A DNA stretch of 23,626 bases from SIG603 sp964369215 (GCA_964369215.1 CAYJEZ010000023.1:1-23626); one strand, 5' to 3'. Numbered from the stretch's first letter, positions 1-7,800 are shown. Notes: generated by a model from the letters alone, not told the origin. A program made the numbers and translations.

Positions 1-54
1 AACTTGTTTTACATATTGTATTCTAATTTAATTAACTATTTATAGAATAAAACA

Positions 55-83
55 TTGACAATTAATAATATAAAGGGTATAAT
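55..83 (+). promoter_or_regulatory. Consensus sigma-A promoter of the padR operon
   Basis: TTGACA at 55-60 and TATAAT at 78-83 are both perfect hexamers separated by exactly 17 bp. Transcription would start near 90, about 33 nt before the PadR start codon. A promoter this strong in front of a repressor gene fits tight repression by a bound regulator, see the palindrome at 82-100. Confidence 0.85.
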
Positions 84-100
84 GTATCTATTAGATACAT
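82..100 (+). promoter_or_regulatory. 19-bp palindromic operator, likely PadR autoregulation site
   Basis: ATGTATCTA-T-TAGATACAT is a perfect inverted repeat with 9-bp arms and a single central base. It begins inside the -10 hexamer and covers the predicted transcription start. The outer ATGT/ACAT halves resemble those reported for PadR-family operators. Seen directly: the palindrome and its position. Inferred: that the adjacent PadR protein binds it and represses its own operon. Confidence 0.65.
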
Positions 101-122
101 ATTTATTAGAGGTAAAACAAAA

Positions 123-665
123 ATGGAATTTGTAATATTAGGACTACTTAAAATCAAGTCTATGACTGCTTATGAAATTAGCACTTTTATATCAAAAAAT
201 CTATCTCTTATATGCTCAGGTAGTGCCGGAAGTGTGCAAGCTGCATTAAAAAAATTACTAAAAAATAGTTCTGTTAGTGTAAATGAGTTTGTTGAGGGAA
301 GTATAAATAAAAAAATGTATTCAATTACAGATATTGGTAGCAAAGAATTTGCTAATTGGATTAGTAAACCTATGCAAATAGAAAAAGTTAAAAATATGGA
401 GCTTTCGAAACTTTTCTTTTTAGGTTCAGCGAGTAAAGAAGAGCAAATAAAAGTGATTTCAGACCATATTGAGCAACTGAAAGAGGTTCAGTTAATTTTA
501 GAAAAATTAGCAAAACAATTTAAACAAGGTATGCCAATTATAAACACACCTGAATCGCAGTTTCATATGTACACATTAGAATTTGGAAGAGATAGCGCAG
601 AGTTTCAACTTAATTGGTATAAAAATTTATTAGAGACAATAGTTATTAAAGGCGATTGTGTATAA
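123..665 (+). CDS. PadR family transcriptional regulator
   Basis: A 180-residue DNA-binding regulator of the PadR family. Residues 1-75 form the winged-helix domain, opening with the family-typical MEFVILGLLK and containing a GSVQAALKKL recognition region. Residues 85-175 are helical and match the Vir_act_alpha_C dimerisation domain found in longer PadR proteins. PadR proteins usually repress a nearby transporter or detoxification gene and release DNA on binding a small molecule; the ligand here cannot be read from sequence. It lies first in an operon with a membrane protein (44 bp downstream) and a flavodoxin. A perfect promoter and a 19-bp palindrome sit just upstream, so autoregulation is likely. 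Its own Shine-Dalgarno is GAGGT at 109-113. Confidence 0.9.
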   Translation: MEFVILGLLKIKSMTAYEISTFISKNLSLICSGSAGSVQAALKKLLKNSSVSVNEFVEGSINKKMYSITDIGSKEFANWISKPMQIEKVKNMELSKLFFLGSASKEEQIKVISDHIEQLKEVQLILEKLAKQFKQGMPIINTPESQFHMYTLEFGRDSAEFQLNWYKNLLETIVIKGDCV

Positions 666-708
666 GAAAAAGACTGAACACTAACGAAATAAAAAAGGAA
701 ACAACATT

Positions 709-1143
709 ATGTTAATATTAGATATTGCGATTATTCTGTTTATAATACTTGAGGGAGCAAATGTAGCGATTTTATATTTTAAGCCAACTACAAAGTTAGG
801 AAATGGTGTAGGAGTGTTCAAGGCATTTAGAAAAGCACAGGAAGATAATGACGAAAGCTTATTTACAAGATACTTAGTAAATTGGATTGCAAATGCTAAA
901 GTTATTTTTATTTTGTTGTTAGCAGTAATTCTTTTTACTGGTAGTGAGACAACAAAACTTTGGGCATGTATTGCTATGTTTTTATCAATAATGTTATATT
1001 ATATAACATTGCATCCTATAATAAAAAAGTTAGACAATAATAGCCAAATAAATCCAAAAGGTTACTCAAAAACCCTTTTTGGAATGATAAGTGCATTTGT
1101 AGCTGTGTTTGGTGTAGCAATTACTTTGTTTTTTATTTTATAA
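709..1143 (+). CDS. Four-helix membrane protein of unknown function
   Basis: I do not recognise a named family. The 144-residue protein has four hydrophobic stretches, roughly residues 3-24, 62-77, 84-102 and 122-143. A charged loop lies between the first two (FRKAQEDNDE, about 40-49) and a second polar loop at 104-120. The start is supported by an AAAGGA ribosome binding site about 10 nt upstream. It lies between a PadR regulator and a flavodoxin in what reads as one transcript, with 44 bp and 18 bp spacers. That context suggests a small inducible membrane function linked to redox chemistry or stress, but no substrate can be named. No catalytic motif is visible. Confidence 0.7.
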   Translation: MLILDIAIILFIILEGANVAILYFKPTTKLGNGVGVFKAFRKAQEDNDESLFTRYLVNWIANAKVIFILLLAVILFTGSETTKLWACIAMFLSIMLYYITLHPIIKKLDNNSQINPKGYSKTLFGMISAFVAVFGVAITLFFIL

Positions 1144-1161
1144 ATAGAGGGGTGTTGTATA

Positions 1162-1566
1162 ATGAGTAGATATCAAATTTATTATTACACAAGAACAGGT
1201 AGAAGTGAAAAGGTAGCAAAAAAGCTAGCTGAAAAATATTCTACTACTGCTTATAAAATATCAGATAATGAAAATTGGAGCGGAGTAGTAGGTTTTATTA
1301 AAGGTGGGGCAAAAGCTGCAAAAAAAGAGCTATCTAGCATAACATATGAAAAACCACAGCAAGATAAGAAATTGGTAGTTGTTTTTCCAATTTGGGCTGG
1401 GTCATTTCCACCAGCGTTAAATGCTTTTTTTGAAGAGCAAGATAAATCGAAAGTAATTTTAGTTGCAACATCGCTTGGAACAAAGTTTAAAGACAGAGCA
1501 TCGTACGAAAAAGTTATAGATTTAGTAGGTAAAGATATTTTTGATATAGAGGTAGATTTAGGGTAA
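1162..1566 (+). CDS. Small flavodoxin-like protein
   Basis: A 134-residue protein with a flavodoxin fold, probably binding FMN as a one-electron carrier or quinone/flavin reductase. The N-terminal beta strand is followed by T10-R-T12-G13-R-S15, which matches the T-x-T-G-x-[ST] phosphate-binding loop of flavodoxins. A second FMN-contacting segment, FPIWAGSFPPALNAFF (about residues 77-92), corresponds to the W-loop region. It is at the short end for flavodoxins (about 140-170 residues). The start codon is preceded by GAGGGG, and the gene follows the membrane protein by 18 bp, so it is the last gene of the padR operon. A strong terminator follows at 1596-1650. The electron donor and acceptor are unknown. 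Confidence 0.85.
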   Translation: MSRYQIYYYTRTGRSEKVAKKLAEKYSTTAYKISDNENWSGVVGFIKGGAKAAKKELSSITYEKPQQDKKLVVVFPIWAGSFPPALNAFFEEQDKSKVILVATSLGTKFKDRASYEKVIDLVGKDIFDIEVDLG

Positions 1567-1595
1567 ATAACTATATTACAGCATCATAAGAACAT

Positions 1596-1648
1596 AAATA
1601 AAGCATAATTTGCTTCCGTTTTTGGTTAGCAAATTATGCTTTGTTTTT
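1596..1648. terminator. Bidirectional terminator between convergent genes
   Basis: A perfect 15-bp stem (1600-1614 with 1628-1642), extendable by a few A-T/G-T pairs, encloses a 13-nt loop. GTTTTTAT follows on the plus strand and a T-rich run follows on the minus strand. It lies between the flavodoxin gene (+) and the acetyltransferase gene (-) and can serve both. Confidence 0.85.
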
Positions 1649-1657
1649 ATGATTAAT

Positions 1658-2425
1658 CTATTTGTTCATATCCTTGATATAGTCGCTACTTTTAACAGTA
1701 ACCTGAACCCAAGCAGGAATAAAACCGCTAGCAATAGCATTTTTTACAGATTTAATATTAGACCAAGCGCAGCAATAAAACGGAACTTTGCCTCTTTTTA
1801 ATACTTCAACTGCCAAACTACTTGTAAGGGCTTTTGCAATGCCTTTTTTTCTGTATTGTGGCAATACATCAATACCAATTTGCCACATGTCTTCACAATC
1901 TGCTGAACAACCTGCAAACCCGATAAGCTTGCCGTTATCATAAGCGCCTATTCCTAACACATCTAATTCTTTTCTCTTTTCATTAATTGCATTACTCCAC
2001 TGAGGCAAATACAAATCTTTAAAATCTTTTTGTGTCAAATTTTTTGTCTCGTAATCACATTTTAGAGCTTTTAATTTTGTAGTGTCCGGTAGAAAATACT
2101 CTGCAAAAAAACATATATCCATATTGTAAGGCTTTAGTAGGTCTGAGAGTACATGCAAATTGGGCATGTCAAAACATTGATATGAAGTGTATTTATCTAA
2201 ATATACTTGTACAATCTCTTTCAGCTCTTCGCTTACTGAGGCAACTACAGCGTTGCCGTAACTTGTAAAGTCACATAAAAAGGGCAAAGTCAAGTACTTT
2301 CTTGCGTTTATGTTATTTTTAGATGTAACTATTTTATTTTCGGCGTTTAAAAAATCTTTGTAGTCACAAGAGCTGTCTATAGCTGACTGTTTCATTGCTA
2401 TTTCAAATATATCGTTATTATTCAT
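1658..2425 (-). CDS. GNAT family N-acetyltransferase
   Basis: A 255-residue protein whose C-terminal half (about 125-250) is a GNAT acetyltransferase domain. The acetyl-CoA binding motif A is clear: WQIGIDVLPQYRKKGIAKAL, with the R192-K-K-G-I-A197 pyrophosphate loop. Motif B follows as a strand and helix, FYCCAWSNIKSVKNAIASGF, in which N-x-x-S is typical. The N-terminal 120 residues are not recognised and could be a degenerate second GNAT fold or a substrate-specificity domain. The acceptor substrate is unknown. An AAGGAGA site sits about 10 nt upstream of the start. It follows the EEP gene on the same strand by 112 bp, so co-transcription is possible but not obvious. Confidence 0.85.
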   Translation of the reverse strand: MNNNDIFEIAMKQSAIDSSCDYKDFLNAENKIVTSKNNINARKYLTLPFLCDFTSYGNAVVASVSEELKEIVQVYLDKYTSYQCFDMPNLHVLSDLLKPYNMDICFFAEYFLPDTTKLKALKCDYETKNLTQKDFKDLYLPQWSNAINEKRKELDVLGIGAYDNGKLIGFAGCSADCEDMWQIGIDVLPQYRKKGIAKALTSSLAVEVLKRGKVPFYCCAWSNIKSVKNAIASGFIPAWVQVTVKSSDYIKDMNK

Positions 2426-2537
2426 AAAATTTAATCTCCTTATTTTTATGGTACTGAAGAGCAGTAATGATACAAGCCTATAATATTGTTAAAAAGAAAA
2501 ATAAGGATTATTTTATATTAATTTAACAAAGCCATTT

Positions 2538-3308
2538 TTATACAAAATCAATATCTGCAGTAACAAAAAAGTGGTCAGAGACAAACTCGTTATCTACTTT
2601 TTCTGTTATGATATTGTAAGAGTTACATTTAAACTCTTTTGATATAAAAATATGGTCAATAAGTGCGTAGTCAGGCGCGTTTTTATGTGAAAGAACCTCT
2701 TCACTTATCTCGTCTTTATAACCGTTATAGGTATAATCATCATTTGAATGTTCAGTTAAATATCTGCAGTCGTTTAATACTTGGTTTACTACTTTATATG
2801 CTTCACTACTGCTATCAACATTAAAGTCACCTGTTAATATTGTGGGCAAATTAATATCTTGAATAGTTTTTATAACAAGTTTAGCACCCTCTACTTGAGC
2901 GATTTCGCCCATATGGTCTAGATGTGTGTTAAAATGAGCAATTTTTTTTCCTCGGTATGTAAAAATTCCATAAGTGCAAATTCTCCTACATCTTCCGTCC
3001 CATCCTAGTGATAACTGGCTTGGGGTTTCTGAAAGCCAAAAAGTACTCTCGCTTTCCAAAATAAACAAATCTTTCTTATATAAAATGTGTGAAGCCTCAC
3101 CGGTATTATTTTCTTCTCTTGCAAAACCAATGCATGAATATGCCTTGAATTTACTATTTAAAAAATTAGACCAATACTCTAAACTCTCTTGCACTCCAAG
3201 TAAGTCAGGGCTGTATTTGTTTATTATATACTCTACTCTTGGTGCTCTGTTTGGAATTGATAAAAAGCCGTCCCCCCAAGAGCATAAATTTGCAGTCATT
3301 ATTTTCAT
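2538..3308 (-). CDS. Endonuclease/exonuclease/phosphatase (EEP) family protein
   Basis: A metal-dependent phosphodiesterase or phosphatase of the DNase I-like EEP superfamily, 256 residues. All family motifs are present: N7 in MTANLCSWG, Q40-E41 (metal ligand Glu), H129 in NTHLDH, D161 and N163 in GDFN, D218-H219 in IDHIF, and S244-D245-H246. The catalytic set is therefore intact. Homologues cleave nucleic acids, sphingomyelin or phosphoinositides, and the substrate here cannot be assigned. No signal peptide is visible, so a cytoplasmic location is likely. The frame is open to 3371, but I place the start at 3308 because homologous proteins begin at MKIMTANL and an AAAGGA site lies about 11 nt upstream; the 3371 start has no good site. 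Confidence 0.88.
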   Translation of the reverse strand: MKIMTANLCSWGDGFLSIPNRAPRVEYIINKYSPDLLGVQESLEYWSNFLNSKFKAYSCIGFAREENNTGEASHILYKKDLFILESESTFWLSETPSQLSLGWDGRCRRICTYGIFTYRGKKIAHFNTHLDHMGEIAQVEGAKLVIKTIQDINLPTILTGDFNVDSSSEAYKVVNQVLNDCRYLTEHSNDDYTYNGYKDEISEEVLSHKNAPDYALIDHIFISKEFKCNSYNIITEKVDNEFVSDHFFVTADIDFV

Positions 3309-3552
3309 ATTGTTTTTAGTCCTTTCATTGATAAGTGAGTAATATGCTGTTTGCAAGTGAAATATAGGCATAATATCTCAATTTAATACATTAAAAAGTG
3401 TAAGGAAATTATAACATTTAAAATTAACTTTGTAAAGTAGAAGAGATATGTAATTCCAGAATACAAATTAAGGTTAAATCAGCAAAAAAATGCAAATAAA
3501 TATTAGGTAAAATGTTAAAAAAATATCAATATGAACTTGTGTTTTTAGTTGT

Positions 3553-3604
3553 TATAAATCAATTTATTTTTTTATATAAAATATATTGACTTTATTGATT
3601 TATA
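3553..3604. repeat. 11-bp inverted repeat spanning the exporter promoter -35
   Basis: TATAAATCAAT at 3553-3563 and ATTGATTTATA at 3594-3604 are exact reverse complements with 30 bp between them, about 41 bp centre to centre (four helical turns). The right copy lies between the -35 and -10 hexamers. The left copy is itself nearly palindromic (ATAAAT-CA-ATTTAT). This arrangement is typical of paired operator sites, though A+T-rich DNA produces such repeats by chance more often. Confidence 0.4.
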
Positions 3605-3614
3605 GGTATAGTAT
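3586..3614 (+). promoter_or_regulatory. Probable sigma-A promoter of the ABC exporter operon
   Basis: TTGACT at 3586-3591 and TAGTAT at 3609-3614 are separated by 17 bp; an alternative TATAGT at 3607-3612 gives 15 bp. The leader to the start codon is about 75 nt and ends in the strong site AAAGGGGGAA. Confidence 0.6.
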
Positions 3615-3693
3615 GAGGAAAAGATAAAGCATACATAATTTGTTAATAAAATTTGCTTTAGCTAACTAAATAGAAAAATAAAGGGGGAAGTGT

Positions 3694-5430
3694 ATGTTTC
3701 AGCTAAAATGGCTTTGGAAGTACATGGGCAAAAAAAGGCACTTGTTTGTTATAGGCTTGTTTATATCTGTAATTACATCTAGCTTGCTTATAGTAAACCC
3801 TATGTTGTCACGAACACTTATCGATGAAGTTATTACACCGCAAGACTCTACCTTACTAATTCCAATTCTTATTACAATGTTATCGGTACAATTGGGCAGA
3901 AATATTTTAAGGTATGTTATGTTAATATTGTTTGAGAAAAACAGCCAGCAAATGATTGAGGAAGTCAGAGCAAAACTATTTAAAGTAATTCAAAATGAAG
4001 ATTATAAGTTTTTTGGTAAAATAAGAACGGGTGACCTTATGACAAGGCTTACTAATGACTTAGAGCTTATTAGGCATGCTACCTCTTGGATAGCCCATGC
4101 TGCTTTTGAATCTATTTTGATTTTTACGCTTACAATTTTCTTCTTCTTTAGTGTAAGTGTTGAGCTTACTTTGTGGCTGTTAGCAGTTACACCTATATTG
4201 TTTATTATCACTTCGCTTTTCTCAAGAATTATTAAACCTATGTATAGGTCACTAAGACAAAAGCTTTCTGACTTAAACACTGTTGCTCAAGAAAATATAG
4301 CAGGAAACAGAGTTGTAAAAGCTTTTGCAAGAGAAGGTTATGAGAAAGAGCGCTTTGACGAGAGAAACACAGAGTATAGAGACCACAACTTAAAAGCTAC
4401 GTATGTAGGAGTTAAGTTTCAACCGTTTATTGACTTTTTGTCACAATCTTTGACCGTAATTACAATATTTGTTGGCGGAATGCTTATGATAGAAGACAGC
4501 TTAACAGCAGGAGAAATGTTAGCATTTTCATCTTTGACATGGGCACTTGCTAACCCTTTACGAACTTTAGGCATGATAATAAACGATACTCAAAGATTCT
4601 TTGCTTCTTCAAATATGATTATAGAGATTTTTTATTCAGAACCTACAATAGTAGATAGAAGCAATGCCGAAGATGTTAAAGAGAGAGTAAAAGGCGATAT
4701 TAAGTTTAAAGATGTTAACTTTAAAATTAATGGTAAAGAGATATTAACCGACATTAATCTACATATAAAACCAGGACAAACTATAGGTATAATGGGTCCA
4801 ACCGGCTCAGGTAAAACAAGCTTAATAAATATGATTTTAAGAACCTATGAACCTAATAGTGGTAAAGTTTTTGTAGACGATAAAAACGCAAATGAATATA
4901 CTTTGTCGTCTTTAAGAAGAGTTATGGGTGTTGCAATGCAAGACGTTTTCTTATTCTCAGATTCTATTGATGCAAATATTGCTTATTCTAACCCTGATAT
5001 GGACTTAGACGAAGTTAAGTCTTATGCTAAAAAGGCAGATGCTCACGAGTTTATTGAGAAAACTAGTGACGGATATGACACTGTTATTGGTGAACGAGGC
5101 GTAGGCTTGTCTGGCGGTCAAAAACAAAGAATTTCACTTGCTAGGGCATTAGCTGTAAAACCTAGCATATTAATTCTTGACGATACTACATCTGCGGTTG
5201 ATATGGAGACAGAGCAGTATATTCAAAGCCAGTTAAAGCAACTTGACTATGAATGTACAACAATAATAATTGCTCAGCGTGTTTCTTCTGTTCAAGACGC
5301 TAACCAAATATTTGTGCTTGAAGACGGCAAAATTGCTCAGCATGGCAAGCACGACGACCTAGTAAAAGAAAAAGGGTTTTATCGTTATGTATGGGCACTA
5401 CAAAATAGCATTGAAGAGGGGGGAGAATAA
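3694..5430 (+). CDS. ABC exporter subunit with degenerate ATP site (heterodimer partner 1)
   Basis: A 578-residue half-transporter: a six-helix exporter membrane domain (about 15-310) followed by an ATPase domain (about 335-575). It probably exports lipids, drugs or peptides from the cytoplasmic membrane. The ATPase has Walker A GPTGSGKT (368-375), Q-loop Q416, signature LSGGQ (472-476) and Walker B ILILDD (492-497). Two key residues are not canonical: the catalytic Glu after Walker B is Asp (D497), and the switch His is Gln (Q528, in IIIAQRV). These changes are characteristic of the non-hydrolysing partner in heterodimeric exporters such as TM287/288, BmrCD and LmrCD. The stop codon abuts the GTG start of the second subunit, so the two are translationally coupled. 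The substrate is not predictable. Confidence 0.93.
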   Translation: MFQLKWLWKYMGKKRHLFVIGLFISVITSSLLIVNPMLSRTLIDEVITPQDSTLLIPILITMLSVQLGRNILRYVMLILFEKNSQQMIEEVRAKLFKVIQNEDYKFFGKIRTGDLMTRLTNDLELIRHATSWIAHAAFESILIFTLTIFFFFSVSVELTLWLLAVTPILFIITSLFSRIIKPMYRSLRQKLSDLNTVAQENIAGNRVVKAFAREGYEKERFDERNTEYRDHNLKATYVGVKFQPFIDFLSQSLTVITIFVGGMLMIEDSLTAGEMLAFSSLTWALANPLRTLGMIINDTQRFFASSNMIIEIFYSEPTIVDRSNAEDVKERVKGDIKFKDVNFKINGKEILTDINLHIKPGQTIGIMGPTGSGKTSLINMILRTYEPNSGKVFVDDKNANEYTLSSLRRVMGVAMQDVFLFSDSIDANIAYSNPDMDLDEVKSYAKKADAHEFIEKTSDGYDTVIGERGVGLSGGQKQRISLARALAVKPSILILDDTTSAVDMETEQYIQSQLKQLDYECTTIIIAQRVSSVQDANQIFVLEDGKIAQHGKHDDLVKEKGFYRYVWALQNSIEEGGE

Positions 5431-7206
5431 GTGGCTAGAAACAAATTTAATGTTGATGAAGATTTAGAAGCCCCGTTTAATATTGATAATTTTAAAAAAT
5501 GTCTTGTTTACGCAGGCAGATATAAATTTAAAATGATATTTGCACTAGCGCTTAGTGCAACAGGTAGCATAATAGGCTTAACAGGTCCACTTATTATACA
5601 AAGAGCTACAGATGTTGCAATACCTAATAAAGATACCGCTCTTTTAATGCAGTTAGGCTTTCTTTTAATAGGTACTATAATAATCAATATCCTTTTCAAT
5701 GCAATAAGAACAGTAATAATCGCCCAAGTAGGACAAAATATTATATATGATATAAGAAAAGATTTGTTTGAGCATTTACAAAAACTTCCTTTTGCATACT
5801 ACGACAACAGACCGCATGGAAAAATTTTAGTTCGGGTGGTGCATTATGTAAACTCGGTTTCAGACGTAATGTCTAATGGTATTTTAAATGTAATAATTGA
5901 AATTATAAATGTTATTTTCATTATTATTTTTATGTTTGCAGTAAGTGTGCCGTTGGCTACAATAACAGTTGCAGGTTTGCCTGTAGTAATTGGTTTTATT
6001 TTTACAATAAAGCCAAAACAAAGAAAAGCATGGCAAGACGTATCTAACAAAAACTCAAATGTTAACGCATTTGTTCAAGAGTCGATAGAGGGAACAAGAG
6101 TTACTCAAGTTTTTGATAGACAAAAGAAAAACGAAGTGATTCTTGAAGAGATTACAGAGGAGAGAAAGTCTGCTTGGATGAGGGCTATGTATATATCAAA
6201 TACAGTTTGGTTTACTACAGAGGCTGTTTCTCAAATAGTGTTTACACTTATTTATATAGTCGGTGTGTATTACATGAATCCTATGGTAGAGTTTGGCGTA
6301 CTTCTTGCAATGGGTACATACACAAGCCGTTTTTGGCAACCGATTATAAACCTTGCTAACCTTTATAATAGCTTTATAAACGCTATTGCATACCTAGAGA
6401 GAATTTTTGAGACAATGAATGAGCCTCCTGTAATTGAAGATGCTCCTAATGCTGAGGTACTGCCACCTATTAAAGGAGAGGTAGAGTTTGATAATGTAAG
6501 TTTTGGTTATGAGCCATCAAGAAAAATACTTAACGGAGTTTCGTTTAAAGCTAATGTTGGAGAAAGTATTGCTATTGTTGGTCCTACAGGTGCAGGAAAA
6601 ACCACCATAGTTAACCTTATTTCAAGGTTTTATAATATTGAAGAAGGTAAAGTGTTAATAGACGGCAAAAGTGTTATGGATGTTACTCTTGAGTCATTGA
6701 GGAGCCAAATGGGAATAATGCTGCAAGATAGCTTTATTTTCTCTGGCACGATTGAAGAGAATATTAGATACGGTAAACTAGATGCCACAGAAGAAGAGAT
6801 TACTAAAGCCTCTAAACTTTTAAGGGCAGATGAGTTTATTAGTAAAATGCCAATGAAGTATAAAACTCTTGTTAACGAGCGTGGCGGTGGGCTTTCTCAA
6901 GGACAAAAACAGCTTATTGCCTTTGCAAGAACATTGCTTGCAGACCCAAAAATATTAGTGCTTGACGAGGCTACATCTAGCATTGATACCTCTACAGAAA
7001 AACTTTTACAAGAGGGTATAGACTTACTTTTAAAAGGAAGAACATCGTTTATTATAGCACATAGGCTATCTACTATTAAAAACTGTACAAGAATAATGTA
7101 CATAGACAAAGGGCAAATTATGGAGAGTGGCTCACATGAAGAGTTGCTAGAGAAAAAAGGTGCTTATTACGACCTGTATATGGCACAGTTTAGAGAACAA
7201 GATTAA
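5431..7206 (+). CDS. ABC exporter subunit with catalytic ATP site (heterodimer partner 2)
   Basis: The 591-residue second half of the exporter, with an N-terminal extension, six membrane helices (about 35-320) and an ATPase domain (about 348-588). Walker A is GPTGAGKT (384-391), Q-loop Q432, Walker B ILVLDE with the catalytic E513, and switch H544 (IIAHRLST); all are canonical. Its signature is LSQGQ (488-492) instead of LSGGQ. In the dimer this weakened signature faces the Walker motifs of partner 1, so both defects fall in one ATP site, leaving the other fully competent. The GTG start directly follows the previous stop codon, and the site GAGGGGGGAG lies within the end of the first gene. 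A terminator follows at 7213-7256. Confidence 0.94.
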   Translation: MARNKFNVDEDLEAPFNIDNFKKCLVYAGRYKFKMIFALALSATGSIIGLTGPLIIQRATDVAIPNKDTALLMQLGFLLIGTIIINILFNAIRTVIIAQVGQNIIYDIRKDLFEHLQKLPFAYYDNRPHGKILVRVVHYVNSVSDVMSNGILNVIIEIINVIFIIIFMFAVSVPLATITVAGLPVVIGFIFTIKPKQRKAWQDVSNKNSNVNAFVQESIEGTRVTQVFDRQKKNEVILEEITEERKSAWMRAMYISNTVWFTTEAVSQIVFTLIYIVGVYYMNPMVEFGVLLAMGTYTSRFWQPIINLANLYNSFINAIAYLERIFETMNEPPVIEDAPNAEVLPPIKGEVEFDNVSFGYEPSRKILNGVSFKANVGESIAIVGPTGAGKTTIVNLISRFYNIEEGKVLIDGKSVMDVTLESLRSQMGIMLQDSFIFSGTIEENIRYGKLDATEEEITKASKLLRADEFISKMPMKYKTLVNERGGGLSQGQKQLIAFARTLLADPKILVLDEATSSIDTSTEKLLQEGIDLLLKGRTSFIIAHRLSTIKNCTRIMYIDKGQIMESGSHEELLEKKGAYYDLYMAQFREQD

Positions 7207-7212
7207 TTTTAT

Positions 7213-7256
7213 GGCTGTAGCATAAGTGGTAAAAGTGCTGCAGCCTAAGTTTTTTG
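7213..7256 (+). terminator. Terminator after the ABC operon, touching the next ribosome binding site
   Basis: GGCTGTAGC (7213-7221) pairs with GCTGCAGCC (7237-7245) through nine positions, one of them G-T, around a 15-nt loop. TAAGTTTTTT follows and runs into the GGAGG at 7256-7260 that serves the next gene. Read-through would give leader expression of the downstream gene, so partial termination could set its level relative to the exporter. Confidence 0.7.
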
Positions 7257-7265
7257 GAGGTTAAA

Positions 7266-7628
7266 ATGACATTTGAAGAGAGAAAAGCCTTGGTTAAATT
7301 TTATTTAGGCAAAGAAATAGAAGTGAAAATTGATAGGCCCATTGGGACTATTCACCCAAAACACAACGATTTGGTTTATCCTATAAACTACGGTTATATT
7401 GAAGGTGTATTAGGCGGTGATGGTGAAGAGCTTGATGTATATATTTTGGGTGTAAACGAACCCTTATTAGATTTTAAAGGTAAAGTTATAGCTATTGTAC
7501 ACAGAGAAAATGATGTTGAAGATAAATTAGTAGCATGCCCAATAGATATGTGTTATAATAGAGATGAAGTTGCGAGAGGTGTTAATTTTCAAGAAAAATA
7601 CTATAATTATGACGTTGAAATGGCTTAA
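7266..7628 (+). CDS. Short inorganic pyrophosphatase-like protein
   Basis: A 120-residue protein related to family I soluble inorganic pyrophosphatases, which hydrolyse diphosphate to two phosphates. The core YPINYGYIEGVLGGDGEELD (about 38-57) aligns with the E. coli YPCNYGY...DGDPVD segment, and a second acidic region (HRENDVEDKLVACP, about 79-92) aligns with the D97/D102/K104 region. However, one Asp of the D-G-D-x-x-D motif is Glu, the second acidic set is shifted, and the first strands carrying E20, K29 and E31 of E. coli are reduced or missing. Usual length is about 175. Small clostridial proteins of this type are commonly annotated as pyrophosphatase, but activity is uncertain. The frame extends to TTG 7254; ATG 7266 is preferred because GGAGG at 7256-7260 precedes it by five bases. 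Confidence 0.75.
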   Translation: MTFEERKALVKFYLGKEIEVKIDRPIGTIHPKHNDLVYPINYGYIEGVLGGDGEELDVYILGVNEPLLDFKGKVIAIVHRENDVEDKLVACPIDMCYNRDEVARGVNFQEKYYNYDVEMA

Positions 7629-7671
7629 TTGACTTACAATGTAATTTATGGTAAAATTGAACTAAATAATA

Positions 7672-7711
7672 GAGGCTGTAGATTTTATATGCTACAGTCT
7701 TCATTTTTTAA
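7672..7711 (+). terminator. Terminator after the pyrophosphatase-like gene
   Basis: AGGCTGTAG (7673-7681) pairs with CTACAGTCT (7692-7700), one G-T pair, around a 10-nt loop, followed by TCATTTTTTAATT. The left arm shares GGCTGTAG with the terminator at 7213, hinting at duplication of the hairpin on either side of the gene. Confidence 0.75.
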
Positions 7712-7800
7712 TTAATTAAAATCTTTTATCTATTTATGAAGACTTTTACTTTATTTAAAATGAATTTTGTGATATTATAAGATAATATAGGAGTGATATT

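Larger units (their letters stand above)
3309..3693. other. 385-bp intergenic region between divergent genes
   Basis: This A+T-rich spacer separates the minus-strand EEP gene from the ABC exporter operon. Its right part holds the exporter promoter (3586-3614) and an 11-bp inverted repeat (3553-3604). I see no convincing small gene in it. The part near 3309-3371 continues the EEP reading frame but is probably untranslated leader. Confidence 0.6.

Noticed and set aside
1610..1801. Short plus-strand frame beside the flavodoxin gene
   Set aside because: It begins within the two-way terminator and runs antisense to the acetyltransferase gene.
2974..3342. A 122-codon open frame on the plus strand
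   Set aside because: It is antisense to the EEP gene, whose motifs are complete, and has no ribosome binding site or recognisable domain.
7254..7265. TTG start for the pyrophosphatase-like gene
   Set aside because: The GGAGG at 7256-7260 falls inside it and correctly serves ATG 7266.
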